This document shows, in pieces, positions 1 to 10,669 of a stretch of 64,000 nt of DNA. The position numbers and the translations under genes were made by a program. The DNA is taken from assembly GCA_039028975.1 (NCBI GenBank), contig JBCCHB010000001.1, forward strand, positions 192,181-256,180, written 5' to 3'. This DNA is from JAHBNG01 sp039028975 (GTDB taxonomy: Bacteria; Chloroflexota; Anaerolineae; Caldilineales; Caldilineaceae). Every line of letters begins with the position of its first letter. Position 1 is the first letter of the stretch. A model generated the notes under the pieces. That model was given only the letters and a program-made list of their open reading frames with translations. It did no database searches and was not told where the DNA came from.

Positions 1-3000
1 CCTCGCTGGTCCATACTGATGAGACCGCCACACTCGTTCTCACCATTGGGAATGGCGTCGAGGGCGGGGCTGCCGGAGCGCAGGGCGTAGGTTTGGGTTG
101 CGCCGCCATTGTCGGCCAATTCCTCTAGCACTTCGGTGAAGAGCAGGGACGGATCAACGGTCTGGGTCGTCCCTGAATTGGTGGGGCAGAGGCTGCCGCT
201 GGCAAACAGGTTGTAGCCCAGGTCGATAAAGGAGCCGCTGCCGCGACAGTCGCCTTCGTCTTCGATGGGCATCACAACGATGCTGCTGCTGAAGCGAACC
301 TCACCCGCATTCTCGATGCGTCTGGTTGGCGCGAATAGGCTGATATCATTGCTGTCGTCATCGCTGTCGTCATCGATATCGTCGACCAGCGTACTCTGTT
401 CGACGACAACGATGCCGCCGCTGGCATTGCTGAGCGAGGGCACAGCCGTGCTGTTTTGGAAGACGAGCAGCCCGGTTTCTCCATTCACAATGGCAGATGT
501 GTCATTGTTACCCTCCACACTGATACTATCGCCAAAGACCGTACTGTCGATGAAGTTTAATACACCGTTGTTGACATAGGCTGGCGCATCGAGTGCACTA
601 ATGCCGGTCAGCGTCACACGCTTCATCGTCACCGCAGCACCTTGATCGACCCCGATGACCGGACCTGATTCAGAATAAGCGTTGCGGATAGTCAGATCTT
701 GCAGCATGACAGGATCGGCGCCACCAGCGAAGGAAACGAGGCGCTCGCCGCCAGCGTCGATCACAACATCGTAGCCCGAACCATCAATCGTCATGGGGCG
801 GTCTATCAAGAACCGCGGGGCAAAATTAGTCGGGTCATCGATGAGCGTAACGGTCAGGTCGCCGACGAAGGTAATGGTGCCGCCAGGACAGACATTCTCG
901 ACGGCATGGGCAAAGGAGCCAACACCACTATCGTTGCCATTCTCCACGACCATGGTTTCGCCACAGATGGCCACCGTCGCACTATCGCTGTCGCTAAAGG
1001 TAACGTGCTCTACATGCACGGTGTTGACAACCTCTCCTTCTGTTGCCGTAACCACCGCGGGGATGGTATAGGTCACGGCTTCACCCAAGGCCAGATCAAT
1101 CGCCTCATCGATGCCGGTCACGCTGGTGGTTGCGGTCACGCCGTCGGGCAGCGTATCGCTGATCTGTACATTCTCCAGGGCATTGAGGCCGTTGTTGGCC
1201 ACAACGACGGTATAGACCACCGGATCCCCAGAGAAGACAAACTGAGGCGTCACCGACTTGGTCACTTCCAAGCTTGGCGCGTAGACCAACGTCTCGCTCT
1301 CGTCGATGAAGACGCCCGGTTCGGCTGGATCGAAGGACGAGCCGTTATACTCCTCAGTAACCATTAACGCCTCTAGCTCAAAGACGGGGGTACCCGGCGT
1401 TGGTGTCCAGGTGACCGACCAAGTTCCATCTCGGCCGCGCTCGACAAGACTCCAGTTGATGTTGGCAATTGTCTGGCCATTGACCCGGACAACAACCACA
1501 TTGATTTTGTTGTCGCTCCAGACCTCTCCGCTGATGGTGAGCGGCTCATAGTTGGTCAAGACGGTACCGTTGATGGGCTCTAAGATGGCAATGCCTTCAG
1601 GCGTAAATGTTTGGGCAACTGTAACGCTAGAGCAGTTGCCATGTAGGTCACAAGCCGTCATGGTGCCATCTTCTGTTGTTGCCAGCGTCTGGACGGTTGA
1701 AGCTAGCGCAACGGTGCGCGTGATGGGGCTGAAGTAGTCGACGAACCAATCTGCGCTCAGCCGCGTTGCATTGGTTGGCTCGCCCGCTGGGCAGACCCAG
1801 CCTGCGTCGCTGATATTAAGGTCCGTTGCCATGCAGTGCGCTTGAACATTATCATTCGGCAGCGACTTGTAACTGAGCGTAACCTCTGGTGCTCGTAGAT
1901 CGATGGGGCCTATCCAGGCGCGTGGGCTGACTTGGACGTTGCCTTGATTATCCATAGCGCGCAGGGCGATGCTGTAAAGCCCCTCGAGTTCGTTCGGTAA
2001 TGCTCCCTGCCACGTGCTGAAGAGGGTGTTGGATGCGTCGAGCGTTGCCGTCTGCCACGGTTCCCAGTCCCGCAGGATGAGGATCTCATCTTCGGTTAAC
2101 CCGCGGTTGAAGATGGCAACTTCATCGACAGTGGCCGCACCAACGAACTCGAGTGAGGGGTCACCGATGGTGATAGGCATATCATTATCGGTCCATATAG
2201 CCCCTTCGGATTCAACGGAGGCAGAGAGATTGCCGTCGATGTAGATGGCTTTGGTCCTGCCGTCAAAGGTAGCCACGATGTGATGCCATTCGCCATCATT
2301 GATCGCTACATCGCTCACCAGGTCAAAGTTGCTCGTATTGATCTCTTCCAACCCCGGCGTTTGGAAGACGACTCGGCCATCGACTGCTTGGTTGTTGGGG
2401 CCAGCGAAGATACGCCAGCTCGCATTTCCTTTGCCGATTAGGTCGTAAAAGTGGACCGGAGTCTGGCTGAGAATCTTGGTCCAGAAGGAGACGGTTAGCT
2501 CATTATGGTCTAGCGCTTCGGTGCCGTTGATGGTCACGAACTCTTCGATACCAAAATTGAGCGCCTTGCCAAATTCGCCGGGTGCACCTGCCGTAGGACA
2601 GGTCGAGCAGTTGACGGTGTCGGTGATGAGGTAGGACGAATAGGCAAAGTCGGTAGAGCCACGCGGATCATCGAGTGGTAGGTAGACTTGCAGGCCATCG
2701 GGATCGACGCCGGGCCAGATGGCACCGTTCATATAGCGAGCCTGATATTCGAGCTCGACCACGGTTGTGTCTAGTGGATTGGCGATATTGTAGATCTCAT
2801 TGGCTGTAAGTGCGTGGCGATAGACCAGCACCTCATCCATGAGCCCATTGAAGTGGCCGCTGCCGTTGGCAGAGCCGATGTGCAACGGCAGGCCCGCCTG
2901 TGTGCCCAGCGTCTGGGTGACTGCTGCTGTTGCTAGCCCGTTGACGTAGCCAGTCCACTGACCATCTTCAATGACCAAGGCAAGGTGGGTCCACTCGTTG

Positions 3001-6000
3001 GCGTTCATGGTGATGGCAGCCGATTCGGTGCCGCTAGCTGTGGTCAGACTCATGCTGCTGAGGTCATTGGCAAGCTGCCAGTTGAAGCCCGTTGTGGCAC
3101 CATCGCTGGCCGCGAGTAGGGTGCCGCCATTTGCTGACTGTACCCAGGCCATGAGCGTGCCGTTGGTCAGCTCTAAGTATTCGTTGGCCGCTAAGGTGAG
3201 CGAGTCGCCACCGTCGAACTGAAGGGCGCTACCGTGCTGGCTGCTCTGTCCGGCTGTGGGACAAGCATCAGCGCTACAGGTAGCAACGAAGTGATTCTGG
3301 GTAGCATCCACAAATGCTGTGGCACCGGCGGCTTCTTCGAAGTGGAAGTGAAAAGCCCGGTTGACCGCGTTATAGCGCAGATCGCTGACTGTGCCGCTAA
3401 TCTGTGAGTCGGAGATGGCTGTATCGCTTAGGGTAATGTCAGCCCAGGGGCCAAAGTCATCAACGTCAATGGTGGCTATCGATTCCGTAGTCTCGTTGCC
3501 AACCGCGTCCTGCATGGTGGCCACCACGTCATAGCGGCCATAGGCCCGCTCTGGGACGAGGTAGTCTACTGCCCACGGACTGTCTAAATCAGCTCGTCTT
3601 GTGAGTGAAATGGCCTGCGCACTCTGGATCGATGTGCCTGTCCAATCGTGAACGTCGATCACCATCGAGTCATCTAAGCCACGATTGTCATGAATAAAGC
3701 CCTCAAGCGTCAGTTGATTGTCCTCTGAAATGTCGTCTGAATTGGATGTAACAACCGATGCTGGTGTCGGCTTGCGGAGGTCGGCCGTGGGCGACGTGTC
3801 ATCTACGTAGACCAAGACCTGATTGGAGCCAACATTGAAGACCGCATCTTCGGCGTCGATGTCAAAGGTATACTCACCTTCCCCTGTGGGCGTGAACATA
3901 AAGTACCAGAGACCGGTTCCACTGTCGTCCTGTTCAGCGGTCACTACCTCAACGCCACTGCTGGGTGAGCTGATGGTAATATTGACGGCTTCTACTGTCG
4001 ACAGATCGTCGATGGCGCTAATCCCAAGCATGACTGGCTCATTGGGCAGATCGGTGTCCAGAAGCAGGACGTTCTCTGGCCCTGTAGCATCGATGATGAT
4101 GGGCAGTTGCTGGGTCACATCAAATAAGCCAAGCTGATACTCATAGAGTGCGGTTGCGTCTGCGGCAGAGAAGGCACCGTCAAAGAGCAGGAGTTCATCC
4201 AGCTCTCCCCAGAAGGCACTGCCGATGGTGAAGGGCTGATCATCTGTCTTGCAGACGCCGCCAGTATGAGGCTGCGTTATGGGATCGAGGATGCCGTCGA
4301 TATAGACTTGCATGGTCGCGCCATCGTAGGTCGCCAAGACGTGGGTCCAGCGTCCTTCAATCAGCGGGGTCTGGGTCCGCAGCGTCGTTTCGCTCGTGCA
4401 GCTACTGTCCTTGATGGTAAATTCGATACGCTCAATATTGTTCAGCTCCAACGATTGTGGGCCGCTGATCAACGGTCGTTGGATGTTGCGGCTGCCCCAA
4501 GTGTAGGGTTTTACCCAAAGCCCGACGGCAAAGGTGTCTAGTTCCAGCGCATCGCTGTGAGGATATTGGGCGATCCGCTCGCCAGGGAGACGGATGCTGT
4601 TGCTGACCTTGCCCTTGGCGCCAGCTTGTGGACAGCCACCATCGGTCGCGGAGGGATTACAGGTTGCTTGGCCACCAAGTGTGCCGACATTGGCAAAGGC
4701 CCCTGTGGTATTGGCTTCATCAAAGTGGAAGTTGAGCAGCGCATCCCCACTTGGATCTGTAGTCATTTCCCCCGGCAGGTCCAAAGAGATCTCGGCACGC
4801 ACGGTGACGCTGGTATAGGCGGTGGCAGCAACGGTGCCAACCGACGAGACGCCGCTGACCGTGGTCTCTGCATCTGGAAGAAGCGTCGCGATAGACTGAC
4901 TTGCCTGGATGTCGCCCACCGGAATTTCAACCAGCAGGTCGCCCGAAATGGTCTGAACGTCGTCTTCATTCTGCAGCGTGGCAGTATAGGCGACTGAATC
5001 GTTGAGGCCCACAACCCCAGCCTGCACTGAGCGGGTGGCGATGGTTGCATCAATGGAGAGTGGGTTAAATTCAAAGCCTACATTGGGATTGGTGCTGTAG
5101 ACGCGCTCTTCGGCATCGAGCAGCGCATCCAGATCGCCATCGGCCGAGAGCGGGTCGGCAGAGACTACCGTTACCAAGATGTTATCGTTGGCGTCATTGC
5201 CGTAGGCGACAGGCCAGCCACCGATCCAGGCTTGGGTGTCTGCCTGCCGCGGATGGAGTGCCTGCGAGTGGGCAAATTCCAGTCCATCTGCCAAGCCATC
5301 AGCATCGGTATCGCTGCGTTGAGGGTTGGTCCCATAGAAGACTTCCCAGTAATCATTCAGGCCGTCGTTATCCCGGTCTGCCTGCTCCGGATCGAGACCA
5401 TTGTTTAATTCCCAGGCATCGGAGAGGCCGTCGCCATCGCCATCGGGATTGTTTGGATAGGGATCGGCAAAGGTGACGAGTGAGTCCCCATCGACATCTG
5501 CATCGCGGTAGTTAATTGAGCCAGCAAACCAGGAGAGTTTGTAGCCAGATTCATCGTGCCGTAGAAAGTCGTCCAAAGTCGCGGGGAAGATATCCAAAAC
5601 CAAGTCGTCCAGTGCGGTATGGTTTGAGCCACGCACGGGGTGCTCCTCGCAAGTAGCCGATGACGTGAAGACAAAGCCCCAGCACTCCAGATTGACAACG
5701 TTATAGGATTCGGTGAAGTACATGGCTGCACGCTGATTGATGCCTGCCTCATCATAGGTAAGGGTGAGCGATGGCTGGAAGACCTCAGTGTTGTCGTTGC
5801 CCCAGCTAACGTCGCCAAAGTCGAGTTCATCGTGATGGTCAATCTGGCTCTGTTGCAGATAGTAACCCATGGCCGAGCGCCGCATCTTGCTGCGCAACTG
5901 ATCGTAGGTGAAGCTAATGTCGATCTCTGAGCCGCTTGGCGGTCGATTAAAGGGCAGGGTTGAGGTCACATCCAGCCTGTAGTCAACCTCCACGCCTTCG

Positions 6001-9000
6001 ATGAAGCCTTGAGATGCATCAATCTGCGGCTCATGGAGTGCTATGTCAAGCCGATCTTTGGCCGTCAGATCCACCGTCAGCCACACGTCGTGAATAATCG
6101 AGGTAAGCCCTTCGACAACGGCACCGGTGATACCGCCACAGACCCATTTATCTACATCCTCACTTGTCTCATCTTCTCCTTCCGCCAAATCAATGATCTT
6201 ACAGACGGCAAAGGCAAGCGCATCGATCAGGCTAATAATGGCCACAATGGCTGTGCCCACCGGGAAGATGGCGCCAATCACGGTCAGTACAATCGATACA
6301 GCCAACTGTAGGCTGGCTTCTAAGATCACGTCGTTAAACGCGATGGTCCCAGGCTTGAGGTCGCCATCAATAATGGTGTACAGGGTAACCCCTACGATAA
6401 TGCCACCTTCTATGAAGACCCCTGCAATCGCGCCCGCTTTGGCGGCTCGCTTGGCCGTCGTTAAATTCTCGAGAAGCTCGACACCACTGCCTGCAAGTCC
6501 TTTTTGGATCGAGCCAAAGGATTCAACGGCTGCGGAAAGTTCGCCCAGGGTGGTTATGCTCATTTTGGTTGCGGTGAGCGCACGTTGAGACATGTTAAAA
6601 TCAGGCCCCGCAAAGGAAACCACGGCAACAAGAATACCCGCGGCAGTTGCCCCGTTCTTCGCCGCCCTTTGCCACGAGCTGCTATCGGGGTTGATCTTAA
6701 ATTTTCTCTTGCGCAGCTCGCTTGCCCCCTTTTTGAGAAGACCTTTGGAGCCCTTAATGGAAGACGCATACGCATTGCTGGACAATTCGCCGCGCGTCGC
6801 GCGGGCGGTCACGCCGAAGGTATCGAGAATTTTGCTCTTACCCAGACTGCCGGTGATTGGCGAGGAGATTTGCTCACCTTCGGCCTCAACAAAGATCTCC
6901 TGATCAATCAGCGCTTGATAGAGATCCAACTGTTTGTCGGCTAGGCTGACAAAGGCTGGTACGTCCGGGCTTAGCGTCAGGCTGGCGCTGTCGACCAAAT
7001 AGTCTTCAACTGGATCGTTTATGGGGTCAACAACCAGATTGCCTGCACGCTCGACGCTGCTCGTCCAGCCATGGACCATGCTGAGATAGTAGCTCTCGGC
7101 CAGAACAATCAGGCCAGCGCGCGCGTTTTGAAGATTTAAAATGCTCTCGCCGGGTGCGAGAAGAGAAGTGATGTCGCTATCGTCAAGCACAGCATCCAGA
7201 TTGGGGTTGAGCGAATCAATCACATAGTCACCAAGGTCGGCTGCGTTCCATTGGGCGCCGTTGTATTTGTAGGGGTTCCATTTGACGGAACCGTGAACCA
7301 CGCCTTCCTGTGCGCTGAGGTCAACGGCAATCGTCGCACCAGAGATCGAAACGGCGCTGCTGTCTTCCAATACGGCTGCACGAGAGGTCTCTTCACGCAA
7401 GAGTATCAAATTTACCTCATCGTCAACGTTTAGATCGGGGCTGCCATCATAGGTGTCGGCCAATATCTGGGGGATTTGTTCGATTATCATCGCCTCCAGA
7501 CCGTCAACCTGATCGGCCGCGCTGTTGTCCAGCAGGACCTTGAGCTGACCATTATCGATCCCCCACAGTTGGTCTGCGCCATTGGCATAGGGGGCAGCAC
7601 CTTCATTATCAAAACGGTTCTTCACCTCTTCAATATCGAAGCGGTCGTCAATATCATAGCTGTTGGACGCATTAGGAATGACCTTGCCCTGGCTGAAGGA
7701 TTGGTTCAAGCCATTGGAAAGCCGCCACAGATCCTCTTCCACATCGACGGCAAGTGCATCAGTTTGGGCAACAACGGCTGTCTGCACGTCGGTAAATTCG
7801 GTCACGTTCATGCCGGTGACGGTAAAGTTATCGTCATAGACGTGCAGGACAGAGCTTGCCTCGTTCGTCTCCCAGTTGGCATCGTCGGCGCACCATTCGT
7901 CATAAGCGACTTTTTGCAGATTGTCCGAGTTGTCGCAATAGTCGTTGTGACCCGTCACAAACCAGACCACGCGTGCTGTATGGTTGTTGCCCCACGCCGC
8001 AGTCTGGGGGCGATAGAGCATGCGCGCGCTCCACGCCACGGGCGCATCGCCCACGCCGTCGGTGACGACAGAGAGAGGAACGTAGGCGATGATCGTATTG
8101 TCCTCATCACTTTGGCTCACGCTAATGCCATATTTCTCCAGCGCTGCGGTATCGAGCCACTCATCGATGGTGTCGTTGGCCGCTACATCGTTGATGGTTT
8201 TGCCTGCGAGGATAGGCAAGCTCCCCACGCGATTGGCGTTGTTGGTCGCGGGATTGGGGATGGTAACCTCCAGCATGGGGATCAGGTTGATGACCTCATC
8301 CTTTACTTTGGTGACCTGCCCTGCTTTGTCCCTAGGCCAGTTGAACTGATTGTTGGTTTGCCACAGGTGAGCTGGGTTATCGGGACGGATCTGGTATTCA
8401 ACGACCAATGTTTCGTTGGGCGTATAGCCGCTAATGTTTAGCGCCAGGCTCTCTTGCGCGCTGGCGGTCAAATCGCCAGTATAGTAGGGTGAGAGATCAG
8501 CGGCATCCGGTATGCCATCGCCATCATTGTCAAAGTCAAAGGCATCGGGTGCACCGTCGCCGTCGCTGTCGGCGCAGAGGTTGTTAGAAACGTCGTTACC
8601 GCTCAGCGTGCCATCAATGTTGACATCCACGCGCGCGGCACATTCACTCCAATCACTTTGACCATCGCCGTTGGAGTCGAAATCAAGTGGATTGAGATAC
8701 CATTGTCGCCCGTTGTTAAAGCCAGCCACCTCGGCCAGATCACTGAGTAGGTCTCCGTCGGAGTCGACATTGTCGGGGTCGGTGCCTAATTGGTAAAGCT
8801 CCACACCGTTGGTTAGGCCATCACCGTCGCAATCTTCGTCGGTAGCAGTGAGGAGGCAATCTCCCTGGAGCACACTGGCATCAACCGATCCGCTAATTGT
8901 GGAGCCGCTTGGCGCTGAGTCGTCTAGGGTCGATGATGTGCTTTGTAGGTTGCGTTGGTCGCTTCCGTTCTGCAATACTGCTGGGAAGAAGGTAAGCTGT

Positions 9001-10256
9001 TGGGTGCCTTCTTCCGCAGAGTTCTTAGAAGTTAGGGGCGTTGCCAGCGGGTCGACCGTTGGGTTAAACGAACTCTCTTCATCTGGCGCCTGGACTGCTT
9101 CCTGCTGTGCTTGCTGCGCCTCGACCGTCGCCTGTCTCTCTTCTTGCCATAGGGAATAGGCATGGAGTTGATTGGTCTGCAGCAGTGGCGTCACTACCAT
9201 CGCTGCGATGACTGCAAACGCAACCGCGACATAGACATGCCGGGAGCGGCCGTGGGTAATGAGAAAGAGGACAACCGCTATCAATAACGCCAGCAGGGCC
9301 AAGTTGATACCAAACGTCTGCAAATCTTCTGCCGTAAGCGTATCCACACTAGAAAAAAGAGAGAGCGGATCCTCTAGCAGGATGGAGGGATTTTCTATGA
9401 GACGGGGCATGAGCCAAAAGAGATGATTGTTGATGATGTCGCTCTCCCAACCAGAGAAATTGGTGACGATATCGACCTCGGCTCGATTCATGGCTCCCTT
9501 CTCTGGGGGGAATGCTAGATGGAGCACCTGATGAACGGGCAGACCGTCGGCATTGACCCAGAGCTTGCCGTGGCCCTGCATATCGACAAAGCGCTGCGCG
9601 ACATCCAGGGTCATGCTCGGCGGGAGTTCACCATTGCGTCGCATTTGATCTTGGGTCTGCTGGCGCATGTACTCCGCAAAACGTGGCCCGCTGATATTAA
9701 AGGTAAAGAGCGTTGTGGCATCCGTAACTTGCGCAGCAGTCACGACGTCAACCTCTTCCGTTTTTGTCCAATTCTCAACGAGTTGGATATTTTTGGCAGC
9801 GGATGCAAAGCCCATCACATCGTTACCAGGCGCAAAGATCATGCCGGGATCGTCGAGTTCGATCCACGCTTCATTCGCGCTCGTGCGCCCAAAGGCGGTA
9901 TCTTGCTCTACCCGAATCTCAAGTGCTTTGCCATCGTTCTGGAGATGTAATGTCATCTCCTCGTCGGGTATGTTGGCCCGTCCGCTGGCTAACACCTGGC
10001 TTGTTTCGGGGCCACGTCCTATATTTTCGACGCGGGGCATCGGGTAGTTGGTTTGTAAGACGTTGGCATCAAAATCGTAGCGGCCAATATCTCTTGCCAG
10101 CGTCCAGACGCGTTGAAACTGATGCTGGGTCGTCAGCGGCACCGCGGCCACCAACGACGGCCACAAAAAGAGCGTCAGTAGCCCAATACAGGCGAGCCAG
10201 AGCCAACTACTCTTTCTTAAACGTTTTCGTAGACGTTTTTTTAGTTGTGTATGCAT
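1..10256 (-). CDS. Giant multidomain surface protein (LamG, TSP3, DUF11-like, choice-of-anchor Q), C-terminus beyond window
   Basis: The reading frame stays open from the ATG at 10256-10254 to the left edge, giving at least 3,418 residues. The N-terminus is basic (MHTQLKKRLRKRLRK) followed by a hydrophobic segment ending about residue 38, a signal peptide or anchor. A domain of about 270 residues follows, then two adjacent hydrophobic helices (about 313-356). Asp-rich thrombospondin type 3 calcium motifs (DSDGDG type) occur near 470-620 and again near 1560-1690. A strongly hydrophobic stretch lies near 1275-1360. Three LamG/concanavalin-like domains are seen near 1850-2035, 2300-2475 and 2565-2720, each with the WTHVLATYDG-type strand. 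A DUF11-like repeat (LEVTKSVTPQFVFSGDPVVY) is near 3000, and the visible end is a beta-helix with LADNGGATQTYALRSGSPAL, typical of choice-of-anchor Q proteins. Probable role: adhesion or cell-envelope structure (inference). It is divergent from the regulator at 10670. Confidence 0.85.
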   Translation of the reverse strand, partial: MHTQLKKRLRKRLRKSSWLWLACIGLLTLFLWPSLVAAVPLTTQHQFQRVWTLARDIGRYDFDANVLQTNYPMPRVENIGRGPETSQVLASGRANIPDEEMTLHLQNDGKALEIRVEQDTAFGRTSANEAWIELDDPGMIFAPGNDVMGFASAAKNIQLVENWTKTEEVDVVTAAQVTDATTLFTFNISGPRFAEYMRQQTQDQMRRNGELPPSMTLDVAQRFVDMQGHGKLWVNADGLPVHQVLHLAFPPEKGAMNRAEVDIVTNFSGWESDIINNHLFWLMPRLIENPSILLEDPLSLFSSVDTLTAEDLQTFGINLALLALLIAVVLFLITHGRSRHVYVAVAFAVIAAMVVTPLLQTNQLHAYSLWQEERQATVEAQQAQQEAVQAPDEESSFNPTVDPLATPLTSKNSAEEGTQQLTFFPAVLQNGSDQRNLQSTSSTLDDSAPSGSTISGSVDASVLQGDCLLTATDEDCDGDGLTNGVELYQLGTDPDNVDSDGDLLSDLAEVAGFNNGRQWYLNPLDFDSNGDGQSDWSECAARVDVNIDGTLSGNDVSNNLCADSDGDGAPDAFDFDNDGDGIPDAADLSPYYTGDLTASAQESLALNISGYTPNETLVVEYQIRPDNPAHLWQTNNQFNWPRDKAGQVTKVKDEVINLIPMLEVTIPNPATNNANRVGSLPILAGKTINDVAANDTIDEWLDTAALEKYGISVSQSDEDNTIIAYVPLSVVTDGVGDAPVAWSARMLYRPQTAAWGNNHTARVVWFVTGHNDYCDNSDNLQKVAYDEWCADDANWETNEASSVLHVYDDNFTVTGMNVTEFTDVQTAVVAQTDALAVDVEEDLWRLSNGLNQSFSQGKVIPNASNSYDIDDRFDIEEVKNRFDNEGAAPYANGADQLWGIDNGQLKVLLDNSAADQVDGLEAMIIEQIPQILADTYDGSPDLNVDDEVNLILLREETSRAAVLEDSSAVSISGATIAVDLSAQEGVVHGSVKWNPYKYNGAQWNAADLGDYVIDSLNPNLDAVLDDSDITSLLAPGESILNLQNARAGLIVLAESYYLSMVHGWTSSVERAGNLVVDPINDPVEDYLVDSASLTLSPDVPAFVSLADKQLDLYQALIDQEIFVEAEGEQISSPITGSLGKSKILDTFGVTARATRGELSSNAYASSIKGSKGLLKKGASELRKRKFKINPDSSSWQRAAKNGATAAGILVAVVSFAGPDFNMSQRALTATKMSITTLGELSAAVESFGSIQKGLAGSGVELLENLTTAKRAAKAGAIAGVFIEGGIIVGVTLYTIIDGDLKPGTIAFNDVILEASLQLAVSIVLTVIGAIFPVGTAIVAIISLIDALAFAVCKIIDLAEGEDETSEDVDKWVCGGITGAVVEGLTSIIHDVWLTVDLTAKDRLDIALHEPQIDASQGFIEGVEVDYRLDVTSTLPFNRPPSGSEIDISFTYDQLRSKMRRSAMGYYLQQSQIDHHDELDFGDVSWGNDNTEVFQPSLTLTYDEAGINQRAAMYFTESYNVVNLECWGFVFTSSATCEEHPVRGSNHTALDDLVLDIFPATLDDFLRHDESGYKLSWFAGSINYRDADVDGDSLVTFADPYPNNPDGDGDGLSDAWELNNGLDPEQADRDNDGLNDYWEVFYGTNPQRSDTDADGLADGLEFAHSQALHPRQADTQAWIGGWPVAYGNDANDNILVTVVSADPLSADGDLDALLDAEERVYSTNPNVGFEFNPLSIDATIATRSVQAGVVGLNDSVAYTATLQNEDDVQTISGDLLVEIPVGDIQASQSIATLLPDAETTVSGVSSVGTVAATAYTSVTVRAEISLDLPGEMTTDPSGDALLNFHFDEANTTGAFANVGTLGGQATCNPSATDGGCPQAGAKGKVSNSIRLPGERIAQYPHSDALELDTFAVGLWVKPYTWGSRNIQRPLISGPQSLELNNIERIEFTIKDSSCTSETTLRTQTPLIEGRWTHVLATYDGATMQVYIDGILDPITQPHTGGVCKTDDQPFTIGSAFWGELDELLLFDGAFSAADATALYEYQLGLFDVTQQLPIIIDATGPENVLLLDTDLPNEPVMLGISAIDDLSTVEAVNITISSPSSGVEVVTAEQDDSGTGLWYFMFTPTGEGEYTFDIDAEDAVFNVGSNQVLVYVDDTSPTADLRKPTPASVVTSNSDDISEDNQLTLEGFIHDNRGLDDSMVIDVHDWTGTSIQSAQAISLTRRADLDSPWAVDYLVPERAYGRYDVVATMQDAVGNETTESIATIDVDDFGPWADITLSDTAISDSQISGTVSDLRYNAVNRAFHFHFEEAAGATAFVDATQNHFVATCSADACPTAGQSSQHGSALQFDGGDSLTLAANEYLELTNGTLMAWVQSANGGTLLAASDGATTGFNWQLANDLSSMSLTTASGTESAAITMNANEWTHLALVIEDGQWTGYVNGLATAAVTQTLGTQAGLPLHIGSANGSGHFNGLMDEVLVYRHALTANEIYNIANPLDTTVVELEYQARYMNGAIWPGVDPDGLQVYLPLDDPRGSTDFAYSSYLITDTVNCSTCPTAGAPGEFGKALNFGIEEFVTINGTEALDHNELTVSFWTKILSQTPVHFYDLIGKGNASWRIFAGPNNQAVDGRVVFQTPGLEEINTSNFDLVSDVAINDGEWHHIVATFDGRTKAIYIDGNLSASVESEGAIWTDNDMPITIGDPSLEFVGAATVDEVAIFNRGLTEDEILILRDWEPWQTATLDASNTLFSTWQGALPNELEGLYSIALRAMDNQGNVQVSPRAWIGPIDLRAPEVTLSYKSLPNDNVQAHCMATDLNISDAGWVCPAGEPTNATRLSADWFVDYFSPITRTVALASTVQTLATTEDGTMTACDLHGNCSSVTVAQTFTPEGIAILEPINGTVLTNYEPLTISGEVWSDNKINVVVVRVNGQTIANINWSLVERGRDGTWSVTWTPTPGTPVFELEALMVTEEYNGSSFDPAEPGVFIDESETLVYAPSLEVTKSVTPQFVFSGDPVVYTVVVANNGLNALENVQISDTLPDGVTATTSVTGIDEAIDLALGEAVTYTIPAVVTATEGEVVNTVHVEHVTFSDSDSATVAICGETMVVENGNDSGVGSFAHAVENVCPGGTITFVGDLTVTLIDDPTNFAPRFLIDRPMTIDGSGYDVVIDAGGERLVSFAGGADPVMLQDLTIRNAYSESGPVIGVDQGAAVTMKRVTLTGISALDAPAYVNNGVLNFIDSTVFGDSISVEGNNDTSAIVNGETGLLVFQNSTAVPSLSNASGGIVVVEQSTLVDDIDDDSDDDSNDISLFAPTRRIENAGEVRFSSSIVVMPIEDEGDCRGSGSFIDLGYNLFASGSLCPTNSGTTQTVDPSLLFTEVLEELADNGGATQTYALRSGSPALDAIPNGENECGGLISMDQR

Positions 10257-10308
10257 GGGAAATTCCTTATTGAATTGAGTTGCAGGAAACGTTTCTTCTG
10301 TGAGTATT

Positions 10309-10398
10309 GGCCCTCACCCCTAGCCCCTCTCCCAGCTTGGGAGGGGGGACTATTGCTCCTTTCTCTCACAGATGGGGGAAGGGCCGGGGATGGGGGCC
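10309..10398. repeat. Imperfect palindromic repeat, CCCTCACCCC-type
   Basis: C-rich arms (ggccctcacccctagcccct) at the left are matched by G-rich arms (gggccggggatgggggcc) at the right, with a second inner pair ctcccagcttgggag. The element lies in the intergenic space between two divergent genes. Similar C-rich/G-rich palindromes are scattered in many bacterial genomes. No coding potential is supported. Confidence 0.6.
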
Positions 10399-10570
10399 TA
10401 TCCGTCAGAAATTTTGTGACAGTTGTCGTGACACGACATAGGTCGAGTATAGTCACAAAACGTGTCCAACTCGCGTCTGGGTCGGTTCTGTAGCGTTTCA
10501 AAGCGTGTTAAAAACGTGTCCACATAGATCGGAACGTCATATACGCTTTTGTCCTTGCCTAGCAAGGCTG

Positions 10571-10576
10571 TATAAT
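10571..10576 (+). promoter_or_regulatory. Possible -10 hexamer upstream of the SARP-like regulator
   Basis: A perfect tataat lies 94 bases upstream of the ATG at 10670. The -35 region (about 10548, tttgtc) is poor, so this is only a candidate promoter. Confidence 0.3.
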
Positions 10577-10669
10577 GATGGAAGCAATCGAGCAGCTGGC
10601 CAGCTTATTTTCGTCTTTATCTTGCATCCTTATTAGGACAGCCCTGTTCTCCATGCAGTAGGCCATTGT

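Noticed and set aside
265..9159. Many plus-strand open frames opposite the giant surface gene, up to 321 codons
   Set aside because: They are antisense shadows of a GC-rich coding frame; the minus-strand frame gives continuous LamG, TSP3 and beta-helix domains.
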